DNA of 64,000 nt, taken from the NCBI GenBank assembly GCA_021323865.1, contig JAJPKF010000026.1, positions 61,660 through 125,659 of the forward strand. Direction: 5' to 3'. This document shows, one piece after another, positions 17,982 to 27,261 of the stretch (its first letter is position 1; every line of letters begins with the position of its first letter). The position numbers and the translations under genes are program-made. This stretch comes from Pseudomonadota bacterium (lineage in GTDB: Bacteria; Chloroflexota; UBA5177; JAJPKF01). The notes beneath the pieces are model-generated. The model was not told where the DNA came from. It saw only the letters and a program-made list of their open reading frames with translations, and did not search any database.

Positions 17982-18524
17982 TTATGCGAAGGCGGTGCCA
18001 CACTCCGGACAAAACTTGGTTCCTGCCTCGGCGGTGGTCCCACAGGATGCGCAGGTCAGTGGGGCCACGCTCTTGCCGCATTCGGGGCAGAACTTGGGAG
18101 TCCCTTTGACCTCAGCGCCGCAGTGCGGACAGGGCGCCACCTGCTCCTTGGCCGCACAGGCAGAACACATATACATCTCGGCGTTCCAGCAGTTGTCCCG
18201 GCACACCCAGCTGCCACAGCTCGGGCACTGCTCGAACTGGGACTGCACCTCGGCGCCCGCGGACGCGAGCGCCTTCTCCTTCTCCTTGGGCTCGGCGACG
18301 TTTTGCAGCATCGAGCTGCCCCGCTCCGCCACCTTCGTCAGCCGTCCGCCGAACATCTTCCCGAGTCCCTGGCTGGCCTTCTCGGCCACCTCCTGCGTCT
18401 TTGACGCCTTGAACGTGGACTTGTAGCCCGTTCCGCAGCGCTCACAGAAGAACTCGAACTGGAAGCCTTGGTCGTTGCTCAGATCGGTGAAGTTCGTCGT
18501 GTAGGGGACTCCGGCGACACTCAT
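17982..18524 (-). CDS. Zinc-ribbon protein with three or four CxxC pairs
   Basis: 180 residues from ATG 18524. CERCG appears near residue 28, a helical basic middle follows, and the C-terminal half holds successive CxxC knuckles (CPSCGSWVC, CSAC, CPHCG, CPECG, CASCG, CPECG). The last two pairs form a double zinc ribbon. No catalytic domain is visible. Such proteins are usually soluble scaffold or regulatory factors of unknown role. The flanking genes do not suggest a function. The bases 17766-17981 between it and the phosphoesterase start hold no supported gene. Confidence 0.75.
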   Translation of the reverse strand: MSVAGVPYTTNFTDLSNDQGFQFEFFCERCGTGYKSTFKASKTQEVAEKASQGLGKMFGGRLTKVAERGSSMLQNVAEPKEKEKALASAGAEVQSQFEQCPSCGSWVCRDNCWNAEMYMCSACAAKEQVAPCPHCGAEVKGTPKFCPECGKSVAPLTCASCGTTAEAGTKFCPECGTAFA

Positions 18525-18701
18525 CTGAAGCTCCTTATTGCCGCTAACTGACGGCGAATTGTACGTCAGCCGGCGCAGTCCGCGACGGGACCGGCCGTTG
18601 TCATCAAACCGTCATCCATCCCACAGAAAGCCGTCATTGCGGCTCCCTACGTTGAGATTGTGGGCCGATAGAGACGGCCGAATCAGCGTAGTGGAGACTG
18701 G

Positions 18702-20108
18702 ATGAACAGCGAGATGGTTCGGACACGGAGGCTCCCGCGGACCGTGCCGGCGACGGACACGGTGTGGGACGCCGGCACCGTACGCAGGTTCGCCAGGTCT
18801 GCCCTTCGAGGGGCGCTCGTGGGCGTTCTCACCTCCGGCGCAATGACCATCCTGGCATTCTGGCTGCGCGACGGAGGCGTGATGGGGGCCACCACCCTCG
18901 GCGATGGCCTGACCAGCGCCGGACGCCTGACCGGCCTTCTGGGCACCTATCTGCTGTTGCTCCAGCTCCTACTCATGGCGAGGATCCCATTTGTCGAGTG
19001 GCTTGTTGGGTTTGACCGTCTGACCGTGATGCACAAGCTCAACGGCAAGGCCACCCTGTACTTCATCCTGGCGCACGTGGTTCTGATCACGACCGGATAC
19101 GCCGTGGTCGACCACGTGTCGATTCTTCGCGAGTCGATCATCATGCTGACGACCTATCCCGGGATGATGGCGGCAGTGGCGGGGACGATGCTGCTCATCG
19201 GAGTCGTGGGGACATCGCTGGTTATCGTTCGCCGGCGGCTGCGCTATGAAACATGGTTTCTGGTACACCTGATGGCCTACGCGGCCCTGCTTCTGGCCTG
19301 GTTCCATCAACTGCCCACGGGCAACGACTTTCTCATCAACCCCTTCGCGGCCGCATTCTGGGTGGCCATTTACGTGGCCACCGTGCAGCTCATCGTCCTG
19401 TTCCGGCTCATCCATCCCACCGTTCGGGCCGTCTGGCACGGGCTCAGGGTTGCAGAGGTTGTTCGGGAGGGGCGCGATACCATTTCCATCCGGCTCACCG
19501 GCCGGGACCTGCGCTGGCTGAACGCCCGTGCCGGGCAGTTCTTTCTCTGGCGCTTTCTCGATCGCAGCCGGTGGATGGAGTCCCACCCGTTCTCGCTGTC
19601 GGCGGCCCCGGATGGAAAGTCGCTACGCATCACTGTGAAGGTGCTGGGCGATTACACCTCGAAGTTGGCCGCCATCCGCCCCGGGACGTTCGTGGTGGCC
19701 GAAGGGCCATTCGGACGGTTTGTCGACGACGAGCGTACTACTGATCGGGCGGCCCTGATCGCCGGCGGCGTCGGCATCACCCCCATACGGGCTCTGGCCG
19801 AAGAGATGAACGGCGACGTGGTGATCGTGTACCGGGCGATGAGCGAGGAAGACGTCGTCTTCCGGTCGGAACTGGAGGAGCTGGCTCGGGAGCGCGGCAT
19901 GACCGTCCGATTCGTCCTGGGCGACCATCGACTTCCGGAACATGCCCGGCTGATGTCGGCGGCCCACCTGCGCGAGATCATCCCGGATCTCCGGTCGCGT
20001 GAGGTCTATCTGTGCGGCCCACCCGGCATGGTGCGCCTTCTCGAGCGGAACGTGATCCAAGCCGGCGTCCATAAGTCCCTGATCCACACGGAACAGTTTG
20101 CCCTCTGA
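18702..20108 (+). CDS. Ferric reductase-like transmembrane flavocytochrome with FAD/NAD(P)H domain
   Basis: 468 residues. The first 230 contain about six membrane helices of the ferric-reductase-like domain, with histidines suited to haem in KLNGKATLYFILAHVVL and ETWFLVHLMAYAALLLAWFH. The cytoplasmic C-terminal half is FNR-like: HPFSLSAAPDG binds FAD, then AALIAGGVGITPIRALAEE and VYLCGPPGMVRLLER bind NAD(P)H. It moves electrons from NAD(P)H through FAD and haem to the outer face. The exported FMN-binding protein starts 35 bases downstream and is a likely electron partner. Confidence 0.87.
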   Translation: MNSEMVRTRRLPRTVPATDTVWDAGTVRRFARSALRGALVGVLTSGAMTILAFWLRDGGVMGATTLGDGLTSAGRLTGLLGTYLLLLQLLLMARIPFVEWLVGFDRLTVMHKLNGKATLYFILAHVVLITTGYAVVDHVSILRESIIMLTTYPGMMAAVAGTMLLIGVVGTSLVIVRRRLRYETWFLVHLMAYAALLLAWFHQLPTGNDFLINPFAAAFWVAIYVATVQLIVLFRLIHPTVRAVWHGLRVAEVVREGRDTISIRLTGRDLRWLNARAGQFFLWRFLDRSRWMESHPFSLSAAPDGKSLRITVKVLGDYTSKLAAIRPGTFVVAEGPFGRFVDDERTTDRAALIAGGVGITPIRALAEEMNGDVVIVYRAMSEEDVVFRSELEELARERGMTVRFVLGDHRLPEHARLMSAAHLREIIPDLRSREVYLCGPPGMVRLLERNVIQAGVHKSLIHTEQFAL

Positions 20109-20142
20109 AGTGCCCGAACCAGCCACCAGAAAGGACAACTCC

Positions 20143-20733
20143 ATGAACCCACTTAAGCCGCATCGCATCGTTCCGGTTGTGGCCATGACCGCGGTCACGG
20201 CCATTCCCGCGCTGACCATGTTCAAGGTGCTGACCACGGCCCCGCAGAGTCAGGCGGCTCCCCGACCGGTGGGCGGCACGACCAATCGGACGACCTCGGG
20301 CTCCACGTCCACGAGGCCAACCCCTGCCACGACCCCTACCGCCGCCTCGCCGACCGCAACGAAGCACTCGGCGACTACGACCGGCCAGTCCACCACGACC
20401 GCAACCGCGACTCCGACCAGGACCCGGGCGTCCGGCTCGACCTCCTCGCGTGTCGCGACGTCCAAGACATACCGCGGCCCCGCGGTCGCCGATCAGTATG
20501 GAATCGTGCAGGCGTCAGTGACCGTGAGGGGCAAGCGCATCGTCGGCGTCTCCATCTCGGCGCCCATGGACAATCCCCGATCCACCATGATCAATCAGAC
20601 CGCGACGCCCATTCTTCGCTCCGAGACGCTGCAGGCGCAGAGCGCCAACGTGGCCGTGGTTTCGGGAGCCACCGAAACCAGCGACGCCTACATGCAATCT
20701 CTGCAGACTGTTCTGCAGAAGGCCGGGCTTTGA
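20143..20733 (+). CDS. Exported FMN-binding domain protein with Thr/Ser/Pro-rich linker
   Basis: Started at ATG 20143 (AAAGGA nine bases upstream), giving 196 residues; the track start at 20098 lies inside the upstream gene. An amino-terminal hydrophobic segment (IVPVVAMTAVTAIPALTMF) acts as signal or anchor. It is followed by about 60 residues of Thr/Ser/Pro-rich linker and an FMN-binding domain (YGIVQASVTVRGKRIVGVS, then VVSGATETSDAYMQSL). The SGAT motif is the place of flavin attachment in RnfG/NqrC relatives, but the Asp three residues before it is Ala here, so covalent flavinylation is uncertain. It probably receives electrons from the flavocytochrome upstream. Confidence 0.8.
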   Translation: MNPLKPHRIVPVVAMTAVTAIPALTMFKVLTTAPQSQAAPRPVGGTTNRTTSGSTSTRPTPATTPTAASPTATKHSATTTGQSTTTATATPTRTRASGSTSSRVATSKTYRGPAVADQYGIVQASVTVRGKRIVGVSISAPMDNPRSTMINQTATPILRSETLQAQSANVAVVSGATETSDAYMQSLQTVLQKAGL

Positions 20734-20854
20734 GCACTGTTTCCGCACCAGGACTGGGACATTTAGGACCCAGCGCCTGCCATAACCGTCTAGCATTCGT
20801 TGACGGTCGAAGATCTGGATACCTGTCGCTTAGGAATGCCGCGAGGAGAAAGAG

Positions 20855-21868
20855 ATGAGATTGTTGATGCGCCTCTGCGCCGGCCTATCGTTGTTGATCG
20901 TGGCCGGCGTTGCGCCCGCGGCCCATGCGCAGACGGTCCCAACGGCCCCCAAGGGATTCCGGGTCTCCGTGTTTGCTCAGGGTCTGAATGAGCCGACGGC
21001 GCTGGCGGTGGGTCCCGACCATCGCGTCTACTTCGCCGAGCAAGGCGGTTTCATCGGAGTAGTGGGCCGCCACGGCGTGATGACGGTTGCGACCGGGTTC
21101 TCGACTCCCTTGGGCCTGGCATGGCATGCCCACCGGCTGTACGTGTCCTCGACGGGACGGGTCACAACACTGACTCCGTCCAATCACTTCCGCAGCTTTC
21201 GCCGTCGAACGATCGTCCGAGGTCTGCCGGCCGGCGAACACCAGAATGACGGCCTTGCCTTCCGCGGCAAGTGGATGTACGTGGGCGTCGGCTCGACATG
21301 CAACGCCTGTCGGGAGCCCGACCCTCGCAGCGCCACGATCATGCGGTTCCATGACGATGGATCGCATGCCCAGATCTACGCTCATGGCGTACGCAATCCC
21401 TTTGGTCTCGCCATCCGCCCGGCGACGGGCGGTCTCTACGCGACGGACAACGGACGTGACGACCATGACGACTCGGTCCCTGACGAGCTCAATTTGATCC
21501 TGAAGGGAGGCCGCTATGGCTGGCCGAGCTGCTGGGGCAATCACCTCGGGACCGGTTGTAAGGGAACCATCTCGCCGGTGGCCCTGTTCGAGCCGCACGC
21601 CTCGGCCGACGGCATCGTCTTCTATCGTGCCCATGCTTTCTCCAACAGCTACCGCGGCACTGCCTTCGTGGCTGAATGGGGGGATGACGCCAACAATCTG
21701 GGCACCGGCCACATCGTCAAACTGGTGAGATTCTCCGGGAAACGGACCAGGGTGTCAACCTTCGCCCGTGGCTTTCAGCATCCGCTGGCCGTGACCGTCT
21801 CGCCCAACGGGTCGCTGCTCGTGGCGGATTGGGGGACCGGGATCATCTGGCGGATTCGACGGGGATAG
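20855..21868 (+). CDS. Secreted PQQ-type sugar dehydrogenase / sorbosone dehydrogenase-like beta-propeller
   Basis: 337 residues with a signal peptide ending near AAHAQ. The body is a six-bladed propeller of the soluble glucose/sorbosone dehydrogenase kind: GLNEPTALAVGPDHRVYFAEQ, GEHQNDGLAFRGKWMYVGVGS, YAHGVRNPFGLAIRP, YATDNGRDDHDD and LLVADWGTGIIWRI. GGRYGWPSCWG with nearby Cys pairs is a family hallmark. Members oxidise sugars using PQQ, but many homologues have no proven cofactor. The gene overlaps nothing; the second propeller gene starts eight bases downstream, so the two are probably co-transcribed. Confidence 0.8.
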   Translation: MRLLMRLCAGLSLLIVAGVAPAAHAQTVPTAPKGFRVSVFAQGLNEPTALAVGPDHRVYFAEQGGFIGVVGRHGVMTVATGFSTPLGLAWHAHRLYVSSTGRVTTLTPSNHFRSFRRRTIVRGLPAGEHQNDGLAFRGKWMYVGVGSTCNACREPDPRSATIMRFHDDGSHAQIYAHGVRNPFGLAIRPATGGLYATDNGRDDHDDSVPDELNLILKGGRYGWPSCWGNHLGTGCKGTISPVALFEPHASADGIVFYRAHAFSNSYRGTAFVAEWGDDANNLGTGHIVKLVRFSGKRTRVSTFARGFQHPLAVTVSPNGSLLVADWGTGIIWRIRRG

Positions 21869-21876
21869 CGGCCGGA

Positions 21877-22716
21877 ATGCGGTTCGGACCTGCCACGACG
21901 CTGATGACGGCCATGCTCATCGCTCCGATCGCGCTGCCGACCTCCACGCGGACTGCTTTCGGGCAGGTGACCCTCAATGCCGCCTGCACGCCAAGGGTCA
22001 AGACGTTGGCGAATGGCTTTGGGGCGCCCGACGACCTGGCCGTTCGTGGGCGGCACATCCTCTTCGGCGACATCAGGGCCGGCGAGGTGGTCGAGCTGAG
22101 CGGTGGCCGCCGCCAAATTCTCGTCCGGCATCTGCGGGTGCCTGAGGGCATGGTGGTGGCCGGGAAGCACAAGCTCATCGTCGTGGAGCAGGCTCTCAAC
22201 CGGCTGGATGTCATCAACCTGAAGACGGGAAGGTCGTCCGTGCTGCTCCGGCTGAAGAACGGGACGGGGGCGGCGGGTGTGGACGGCATCGCGGGCTCTG
22301 CCGGAAACCTCATCATTCCCAATAGCCCTTACGGGACCGTGCTTCGGCTTCATGGAGGACGGCTCAGCACGCTGGTCAGCGGACTGTCGAGGCCCACGGA
22401 TGCGACCGGCTATCGCGGAGGTCTGGCGATTGCCGACGAGAACGCGGATGCCATTTGGATGCTTCGCAAGGGCCGGCGCACAAAGCTGGCATCTCTCCCG
22501 ACCCCCGACGACGTGGCGGTGGTGGGCAAGGCGCTGCTGGCCGTCACACTGGGGGACGGATCTCTCTGGGAGATCAAGCCCCGCGTTCGACGCATCTCGC
22601 GTATCTTCAGCCAGCCTCAGGGACTCTTGAGCCTGGGGCATCGAACCGTTATCGTGGCCGACAGCGCCCAGAACCGCATCGTCCGGCTCAGCCTCTCCAA
22701 GGGCTGCCTTCGTTGA
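21877..22716 (+). CDS. Secreted NHL/SMP-like beta-propeller protein of unknown function
   Basis: Started at ATG 21877, which gives a proper signal peptide (ATTLMTAMLIAPIALPTSTRTAFG). The track start at 21829 overlaps the previous gene. The 279 residues contain repeated blades (GAPDDLAVRGRHILFGDIRAGEVVEL, LRVPEGMVVAGKHKLIVVEQ, TPDDVAVVGKALLAV) typical of strictosidine-synthase/gluconolactonase-like propellers. No catalytic residue set can be named. Two Cys (in LNAACTPR and KGCLR) may bridge the ends of the propeller. It follows the sugar-dehydrogenase-like gene and precedes the two-component pair. Confidence 0.7.
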   Translation: MRFGPATTLMTAMLIAPIALPTSTRTAFGQVTLNAACTPRVKTLANGFGAPDDLAVRGRHILFGDIRAGEVVELSGGRRQILVRHLRVPEGMVVAGKHKLIVVEQALNRLDVINLKTGRSSVLLRLKNGTGAAGVDGIAGSAGNLIIPNSPYGTVLRLHGGRLSTLVSGLSRPTDATGYRGGLAIADENADAIWMLRKGRRTKLASLPTPDDVAVVGKALLAVTLGDGSLWEIKPRVRRISRIFSQPQGLLSLGHRTVIVADSAQNRIVRLSLSKGCLR

Positions 22717-22774
22717 GGTTGGCCGTCATGAAACCATCATCTTTCCCCACCATGGTGACGAGAGGAGAGCTCTG

Positions 22775-23446
22775 ATGCGCTTGCTGGTTGTGGAGGATGA
22801 TCCATCGGTCGCCGGCCTGCTTAAGAAGGGGCTGTCCGAGGAAGGCCACGTGGTTGACGTGGTCCACAACGGAGGTGCAGCGCTCGATCAGGCACACGAG
22901 GACATCTACGACGCGGTGGTGCTGGACGTCATGCTTCCAGGCGCCAGCGGGCTGGAAATCGCATCCAGCATGCGTCGAAACGGCGTCCAGACTCCGGTGC
23001 TCATGCTGACCGCGCGAGATGCGCTGCCTGACCGGCTGAAGGGGTTCGACGCCGGAGCGGATGACTATCTGGTGAAGCCGTTCGCGTTTGTGGAGCTGCT
23101 GGCGCGCCTCAAGGCCATCACCAAGCGGATGGGGCTTGCGCAGGAGGAAGACCGTCTGGTGGTTGCCGACCTGGTCATGGATCTGAAGGCCCACGAGGTC
23201 ACGAGGGCCGGGTGCCCCATCGAGCTTTCGCCACGCGAGTACAGCCTGCTGGAATACCTCATGCGCAATGCGGGTCAGGCGCTGAGCCGTACCATGATCC
23301 TCGACCGCGTCTGGGAGTACACCTTTGATTCGTTCGCCAACGTCGTCGACGCCACCATCCGCCGCCTCCGGAAGGCGGTCGACGACAATTTTGACCGTCC
23401 ACTCATTCACACGGTTCGTGGGGTCGGCTATAAGATCAAAGGCTGA
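22775..23446 (+). CDS. OmpR/PhoB-family response regulator
   Basis: 223 residues. The receiver domain has MRLLVVEDDPSVAGLLKKGL, phospho-acceptor Asp51 in VVLDVMLPGASG, Thr in VLMLTARDAL and Lys in YLVKPFAF. The winged-helix output has ELSPREYSLLEYLMRN, a recognition segment around SFANVVDATIRRLRKAVD and the closing HTVRGVGYKIKG. GAGGAGAG precedes the ATG. The cognate kinase starts six bases after the stop, so the pair is one operon. The regulated genes are unknown. Confidence 0.93.
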   Translation: MRLLVVEDDPSVAGLLKKGLSEEGHVVDVVHNGGAALDQAHEDIYDAVVLDVMLPGASGLEIASSMRRNGVQTPVLMLTARDALPDRLKGFDAGADDYLVKPFAFVELLARLKAITKRMGLAQEEDRLVVADLVMDLKAHEVTRAGCPIELSPREYSLLEYLMRNAGQALSRTMILDRVWEYTFDSFANVVDATIRRLRKAVDDNFDRPLIHTVRGVGYKIKG

Positions 23447-23452
23447 GAGGCG

Positions 23453-24862
23453 ATGAGATCTGTCCCGCGGCCCTCGATTCTTCGCCGCGGCGCCGGCGGA
23501 GATGACGCGGTTGTCAGCCGCCTCGGCTGGAAGCTGGCCGCGCTGACGAGCCTCCTGCTCATCGGCCTGGTCGTGGCGATGGGAGCAGCCATTTATGTGA
23601 AGGCCGGGTCAGATATGCTCCAGCCGATCCGGAGCATCGCCCAGAGCCGGGCGTCGGAGGATGCCGGCCAGCTCATTCGACCCTCTGGCGCACAGGGGAG
23701 TTTCCGAGGCCACGGAGGATTGCGGACCCCTCCACAGAGCCGGCAGCGACCGCCGGGAAATGAGCCGGTGATCGGCGGTGTGTTTGCCTATGACCTCGGC
23801 CCCAACTTGAAGGTGATCACCTCCAGCTCCGGAGGCCCGCGGGGTCGAAGGGTGCCCTCGCCCCAAGAGGCTCGGGACGTTCTCGATGACCGGGAGGCGG
23901 ACTTTACGACCATCACTGTCCGTGGTGTGCACTACCTCGTCTACACGAGACCGGTCGTGCGCGGTAACACCCTCCTGGGGATCGTGCAGGTGGCCACGCC
24001 ACTGACCGAATACGACAACGGTCGAGAAGCCCTGCTGAAGGTGCTGGTCCTGGTGGGGCTGCTCGGGGTGATTGCCGCGATGGGGATCACCGTGCTGGTC
24101 GTGCGCCGCGCCATGCGTCCCATTCAAGTCTCGATGCGACGTCAGCGGGATTTCGTCGCCGACGCGGCGCATGAGCTACGGACACCGCTGACGATACTTC
24201 GATCGGTCGCCGAGTCGGGAATCGGCCGGGGAGATGCCGAAGAGCAGCAGCGGGCCGAGATGACGCTTCACCAGACCATGCACCTGACGAGGCTGGTATC
24301 GGACCTCTCCCTCCTCGCCCGAGCGGATACCGGCAAGCTCGATTTTGCCCTCGCTCCGGTGGCGCTTGATCTTTTGCTGGCCCAGGTGGTTGACGATGCA
24401 CTCATGCTCGCCGAGGATCGTGGGGTGCATATGCGCTCCGACATCGCGCCTGACGTGACGGTTCAGGGGGATACGGACCGGCTCCGTCAGCTCCTGCTGA
24501 TCCTTCTCGACAATGCGCTGAAGTACTCGCCTCGCGCCGGCACGGTCTCGGTTCAGCTGGGCGTGAGCCGTCGTGAAGCGATGCTGCGGGTGCTGGATGA
24601 AGGCCCGGGGATCGATCCTCAGGATCTGCCCCACATCTTTGAGCGCTTCTACCGGTCAGACCGTTCCAGAACAGGGGACGGAACGGGCCTTGGATTGGCG
24701 ATCGCCGATTCCATTACCCAGGCGCACCATGGACGCATTACCGCTGAGAACCGGTCGGGCTCCGGGGCCGTGTTCACCGTGGTGCTGCCCCTGCTGGACC
24801 ACCGTGGCGCTCTCGAGCGCGACTCAGCGCCTACGCTGCAAGGTGCCTCTGGAAGAAGTTGA
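23453..24862 (+). CDS. Membrane sensor histidine kinase paired with the OmpR-type regulator
   Basis: 469 residues. Helix 1 lies at about 25-47 (WKLAALTSLLLIGLVVAMGAA) and helix 2 at about 196-216 (LLKVLVLVGLLGVIAAMGIT), enclosing an extracytoplasmic sensor of about 145 residues that is rich in Pro, Gly and Arg. HisKA has His240 in ADAAHELRTPLT. HATPase_c shows LLDNALKYSPRAG, LDEGPGIDPQD, FERFYRSDRSR and GTGLGLAIADS. No clear HAMP signature is seen, only a short linker. The last 32 bases overlap the convergent dienelactone hydrolase gene. The stimulus is unknown. Confidence 0.92.
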   Translation: MRSVPRPSILRRGAGGDDAVVSRLGWKLAALTSLLLIGLVVAMGAAIYVKAGSDMLQPIRSIAQSRASEDAGQLIRPSGAQGSFRGHGGLRTPPQSRQRPPGNEPVIGGVFAYDLGPNLKVITSSSGGPRGRRVPSPQEARDVLDDREADFTTITVRGVHYLVYTRPVVRGNTLLGIVQVATPLTEYDNGREALLKVLVLVGLLGVIAAMGITVLVVRRAMRPIQVSMRRQRDFVADAAHELRTPLTILRSVAESGIGRGDAEEQQRAEMTLHQTMHLTRLVSDLSLLARADTGKLDFALAPVALDLLLAQVVDDALMLAEDRGVHMRSDIAPDVTVQGDTDRLRQLLLILLDNALKYSPRAGTVSVQLGVSRREAMLRVLDEGPGIDPQDLPHIFERFYRSDRSRTGDGTGLGLAIADSITQAHHGRITAENRSGSGAVFTVVLPLLDHRGALERDSAPTLQGASGRS

Positions 24863-25646
24863 TCGTGATCGGCCAGGCCTCGGCCGATGCGCTCTCGCTG
24901 TACATGTCCGGGCGTTGGTCATTGAGGAAGGCGTGGCCCGCCTGCTCGAAGACGTGCAGGCCATACTGGAGGTCCGCATCCTGGACGGCACGGACAAGAT
25001 CGGGCACCTGCGGCATGATGAAGGGATCGTTGCGCCCGTACATAAGCAGGAGAGGACAGGACACAGCAGAGATCCTATCGAGCGGCGGGTTGCTGCCGTA
25101 AAAGGGTGCCGCCGCGTCTACGGCAACGCCCTCGACCAGGCTGCGCAGCGTCATCCCGCCTCCGAAGCAGAACCCGAGCAGCCCAACCTTGTCGCCGCAC
25201 CAATCGTTTGAGCGCAGCCACTGGACGGCGCGATCCACATGGGCGGCCAGGGCTCCCATGTCCCGATTCCCCGACCACTGCATGACTTGACGAAGACGGT
25301 CTGCACGCTCGGCCGGCAGCGTGGAGAGCACCTCATTCAAGGCTCCCGGATCGCGTCGGCGCTCGGGCGGTACCCGTCCTCGCAGTGCGAACAACTCCAT
25401 GACCTCCTCAGGCTTGACGGTGCGACCAAAGGGATCGACGGAGAAGAGGTCGGGAGCCGCGGTGATGAACCCCTCCGACGCGAACCGCCGGGTTATGTCC
25501 TGCACCCACTGGTCGATGCCGAAGGCTTCGTGGATCAGGACCAAACCGGGAGGACGCTCCCTGCCCGACGGCGTTGCGATAAACACGCGCATCTCGACGT
25601 CGGTGGTGGCGCCCGGGATGGATGTCCAGCGATCCGTTGTTTCCAT
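24831..25646 (-). CDS. Dienelactone hydrolase family protein
   Basis: 271 residues, alpha/beta hydrolase fold. GLVLIHEAFGIDQWVQDITRRFA is the oxyanion-side strand and helix. The nucleophile elbow is GLLGFCFGGG with a Cys, as in true dienelactone hydrolases. The Asp is in YGRNDPFI and the His in EQAGHAFLND. The length fits the family. Members open lactone or ester rings in catabolism of aromatics, but here no ring-cleavage genes are near. It overlaps the convergent kinase stop by 32 bases. Confidence 0.85.
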   Translation of the reverse strand: METTDRWTSIPGATTDVEMRVFIATPSGRERPPGLVLIHEAFGIDQWVQDITRRFASEGFITAAPDLFSVDPFGRTVKPEEVMELFALRGRVPPERRRDPGALNEVLSTLPAERADRLRQVMQWSGNRDMGALAAHVDRAVQWLRSNDWCGDKVGLLGFCFGGGMTLRSLVEGVAVDAAAPFYGSNPPLDRISAVSCPLLLMYGRNDPFIMPQVPDLVRAVQDADLQYGLHVFEQAGHAFLNDQRPDMYSESASAEAWPITINFFQRHLAA

Positions 25647-25695
25647 GAATGTCCTCAGTTGATGGCGGCCGCCGGCCGCAGATGGCCGGGCGTGA

Positions 25696-27099
25696 TCACA
25701 GGATGTTGGTCACGTCGAGCACGGGATAGATCGCCAGGTGCGCCAGCACCTCGTCTCGAATCTCCTTGAGTCGCTGGTCGGTCTTGGCCTCGAAGCGCAT
25801 GGTCAGATTGGGTTCGGTATTGGACGCCCGAACGAGCCCCCAGCCATCCCCGAAGTCAACGCGTGCCCCATCGATAGTGATGACCCGGTGGTCGCGCTCG
25901 AAGTGCTCCTGAACCCGCTTGATGACCGTGAACTTCTGGTCGTCCGGACAAAAGAGGCGCTCCTCGGGAGTCGCGACATATTGGGGGGCCGATGCCATGA
26001 CCTGCGAGAGCGGTTCGTTGAGCCCCGACAGGAAGGCGAGCACCTGACAGGCCGTGAAGGTGCCGTCGTCGAAGTCGATCCGGGGGTCGTCGAAGAACAC
26101 ATGGCCACTGAACTCGCCGGCAAGCGGAGCGTGCTCCTTCTTGCGCTTTTCGGAGATGTTGGGATAGCCGGTCTTCCACATGATGGGAATGCCGCCGTGT
26201 GACCGAACATCTTCCTGCAGCGCCAGACTCGTCTTGACGTCGAATACGATCGCTGCCGGGCCGCGTCGCTCCAGCGCTTGACGGGCCAGTGGAATCAGGT
26301 ACTGATCGGGCCAAAGGATGGACCCGTTGTTGTCGACGACACCGCACCGATCGCCGTCTCCATCGAGGCCGATGCCGACGTCGCACCCTTCCCGACGCAC
26401 CAGGTCGATGAGATCCACGACGTTCTCGGGCTTGAGCGGATTGGGGATGTGGTGGGGAAAGGATGAATCGGGCTCTATGTAGAGGGGAGCGACCTCGCAG
26501 CCAAGATCCTGGAAGATCGTCAGTGCGGTGGGACCGGCCACGCCGTTCCCGGAGTCCAGTGCGACCTTCAGCCGCCGTTTGAGGTGGATGCGGCTCTTCA
26601 CATACTCGATGTAGCGCTGGAGAATCTCCACGCGGCGCGAGGTGCCCTGGCCGGTCGCGAAATCGTCAGTCTCGACGATGACGCGAAGCTGCTGCACCTC
26701 ATCCGGATCGAGGGGCACGCTCGAGGCTCCCGATCGCCAGCGCAGCTTCAGGCCGTTGAACTCGGGCGGATTGTGACTCGCGGTGATGACCACGCCGCCG
26801 TCGACATCCAGCTCACCCACCGCGAAGTAAAGCACCGGCGTGGGCACCTCCCCAACGTCGACTGCCTCACATCCGGTCGCCTCGAGTCCTTGGATGAACG
26901 CGGCAGAGAACTGCTTGGAGCTGGCCCGGACATCGCGCCCCAGCGCCACCCGCGCCGGCCGGCCGATCTTCTGCTCGATCAACGTCCCGTAGGCGCGCCC
27001 AAGGACGGTCAGGACGTCGACGGTCAGATCCTCGTCGACGATGCCCCGGATGTCGTATTCGCGGAAGATGTTGGGGTTGACTTTGACCGCCATGCCCAT
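25696..27099 (-). CDS. manB: Phosphomannomutase / phosphoglucomutase
   Basis: Started at ATG 27099, preceded by AGGAGG with seven bases of spacing; 467 residues against 481 in the track. Family landmarks in order: NPNIFREYDIRGIV, the phosphoserine loop TASHNPPEFNGLK, the Mg site GLDGDGDRCGVVD, the sugar loop GEFSGHVFF and the phosphate-binding RASNTEPNLTMRFEA. It interconverts hexose-6- and hexose-1-phosphates, feeding nucleotide-sugar synthesis. It lies downstream of an alternative GlmU and a YvcK relative on the same strand, so this is probably a cell-envelope precursor operon. Confidence 0.9.
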   Translation of the reverse strand: MGMAVKVNPNIFREYDIRGIVDEDLTVDVLTVLGRAYGTLIEQKIGRPARVALGRDVRASSKQFSAAFIQGLEATGCEAVDVGEVPTPVLYFAVGELDVDGGVVITASHNPPEFNGLKLRWRSGASSVPLDPDEVQQLRVIVETDDFATGQGTSRRVEILQRYIEYVKSRIHLKRRLKVALDSGNGVAGPTALTIFQDLGCEVAPLYIEPDSSFPHHIPNPLKPENVVDLIDLVRREGCDVGIGLDGDGDRCGVVDNNGSILWPDQYLIPLARQALERRGPAAIVFDVKTSLALQEDVRSHGGIPIMWKTGYPNISEKRKKEHAPLAGEFSGHVFFDDPRIDFDDGTFTACQVLAFLSGLNEPLSQVMASAPQYVATPEERLFCPDDQKFTVIKRVQEHFERDHRVITIDGARVDFGDGWGLVRASNTEPNLTMRFEAKTDQRLKEIRDEVLAHLAIYPVLDVTNIL

Positions 27100-27261
27100 G
27101 GGCGCTCCTCCTGTCCCGCCGTTCTCGTTTGATTGTGGCACTCAAGCTGCGACGGTCCGTCGTCAGTCGATCTGGAGAACCACGGCTACGGCCGTGGGTT
27201 CGGCAGGCGCCGGGCAACCTGGGACCGGGATGGGAACCCACTCCCGCCTCGCGCTGAGGAG

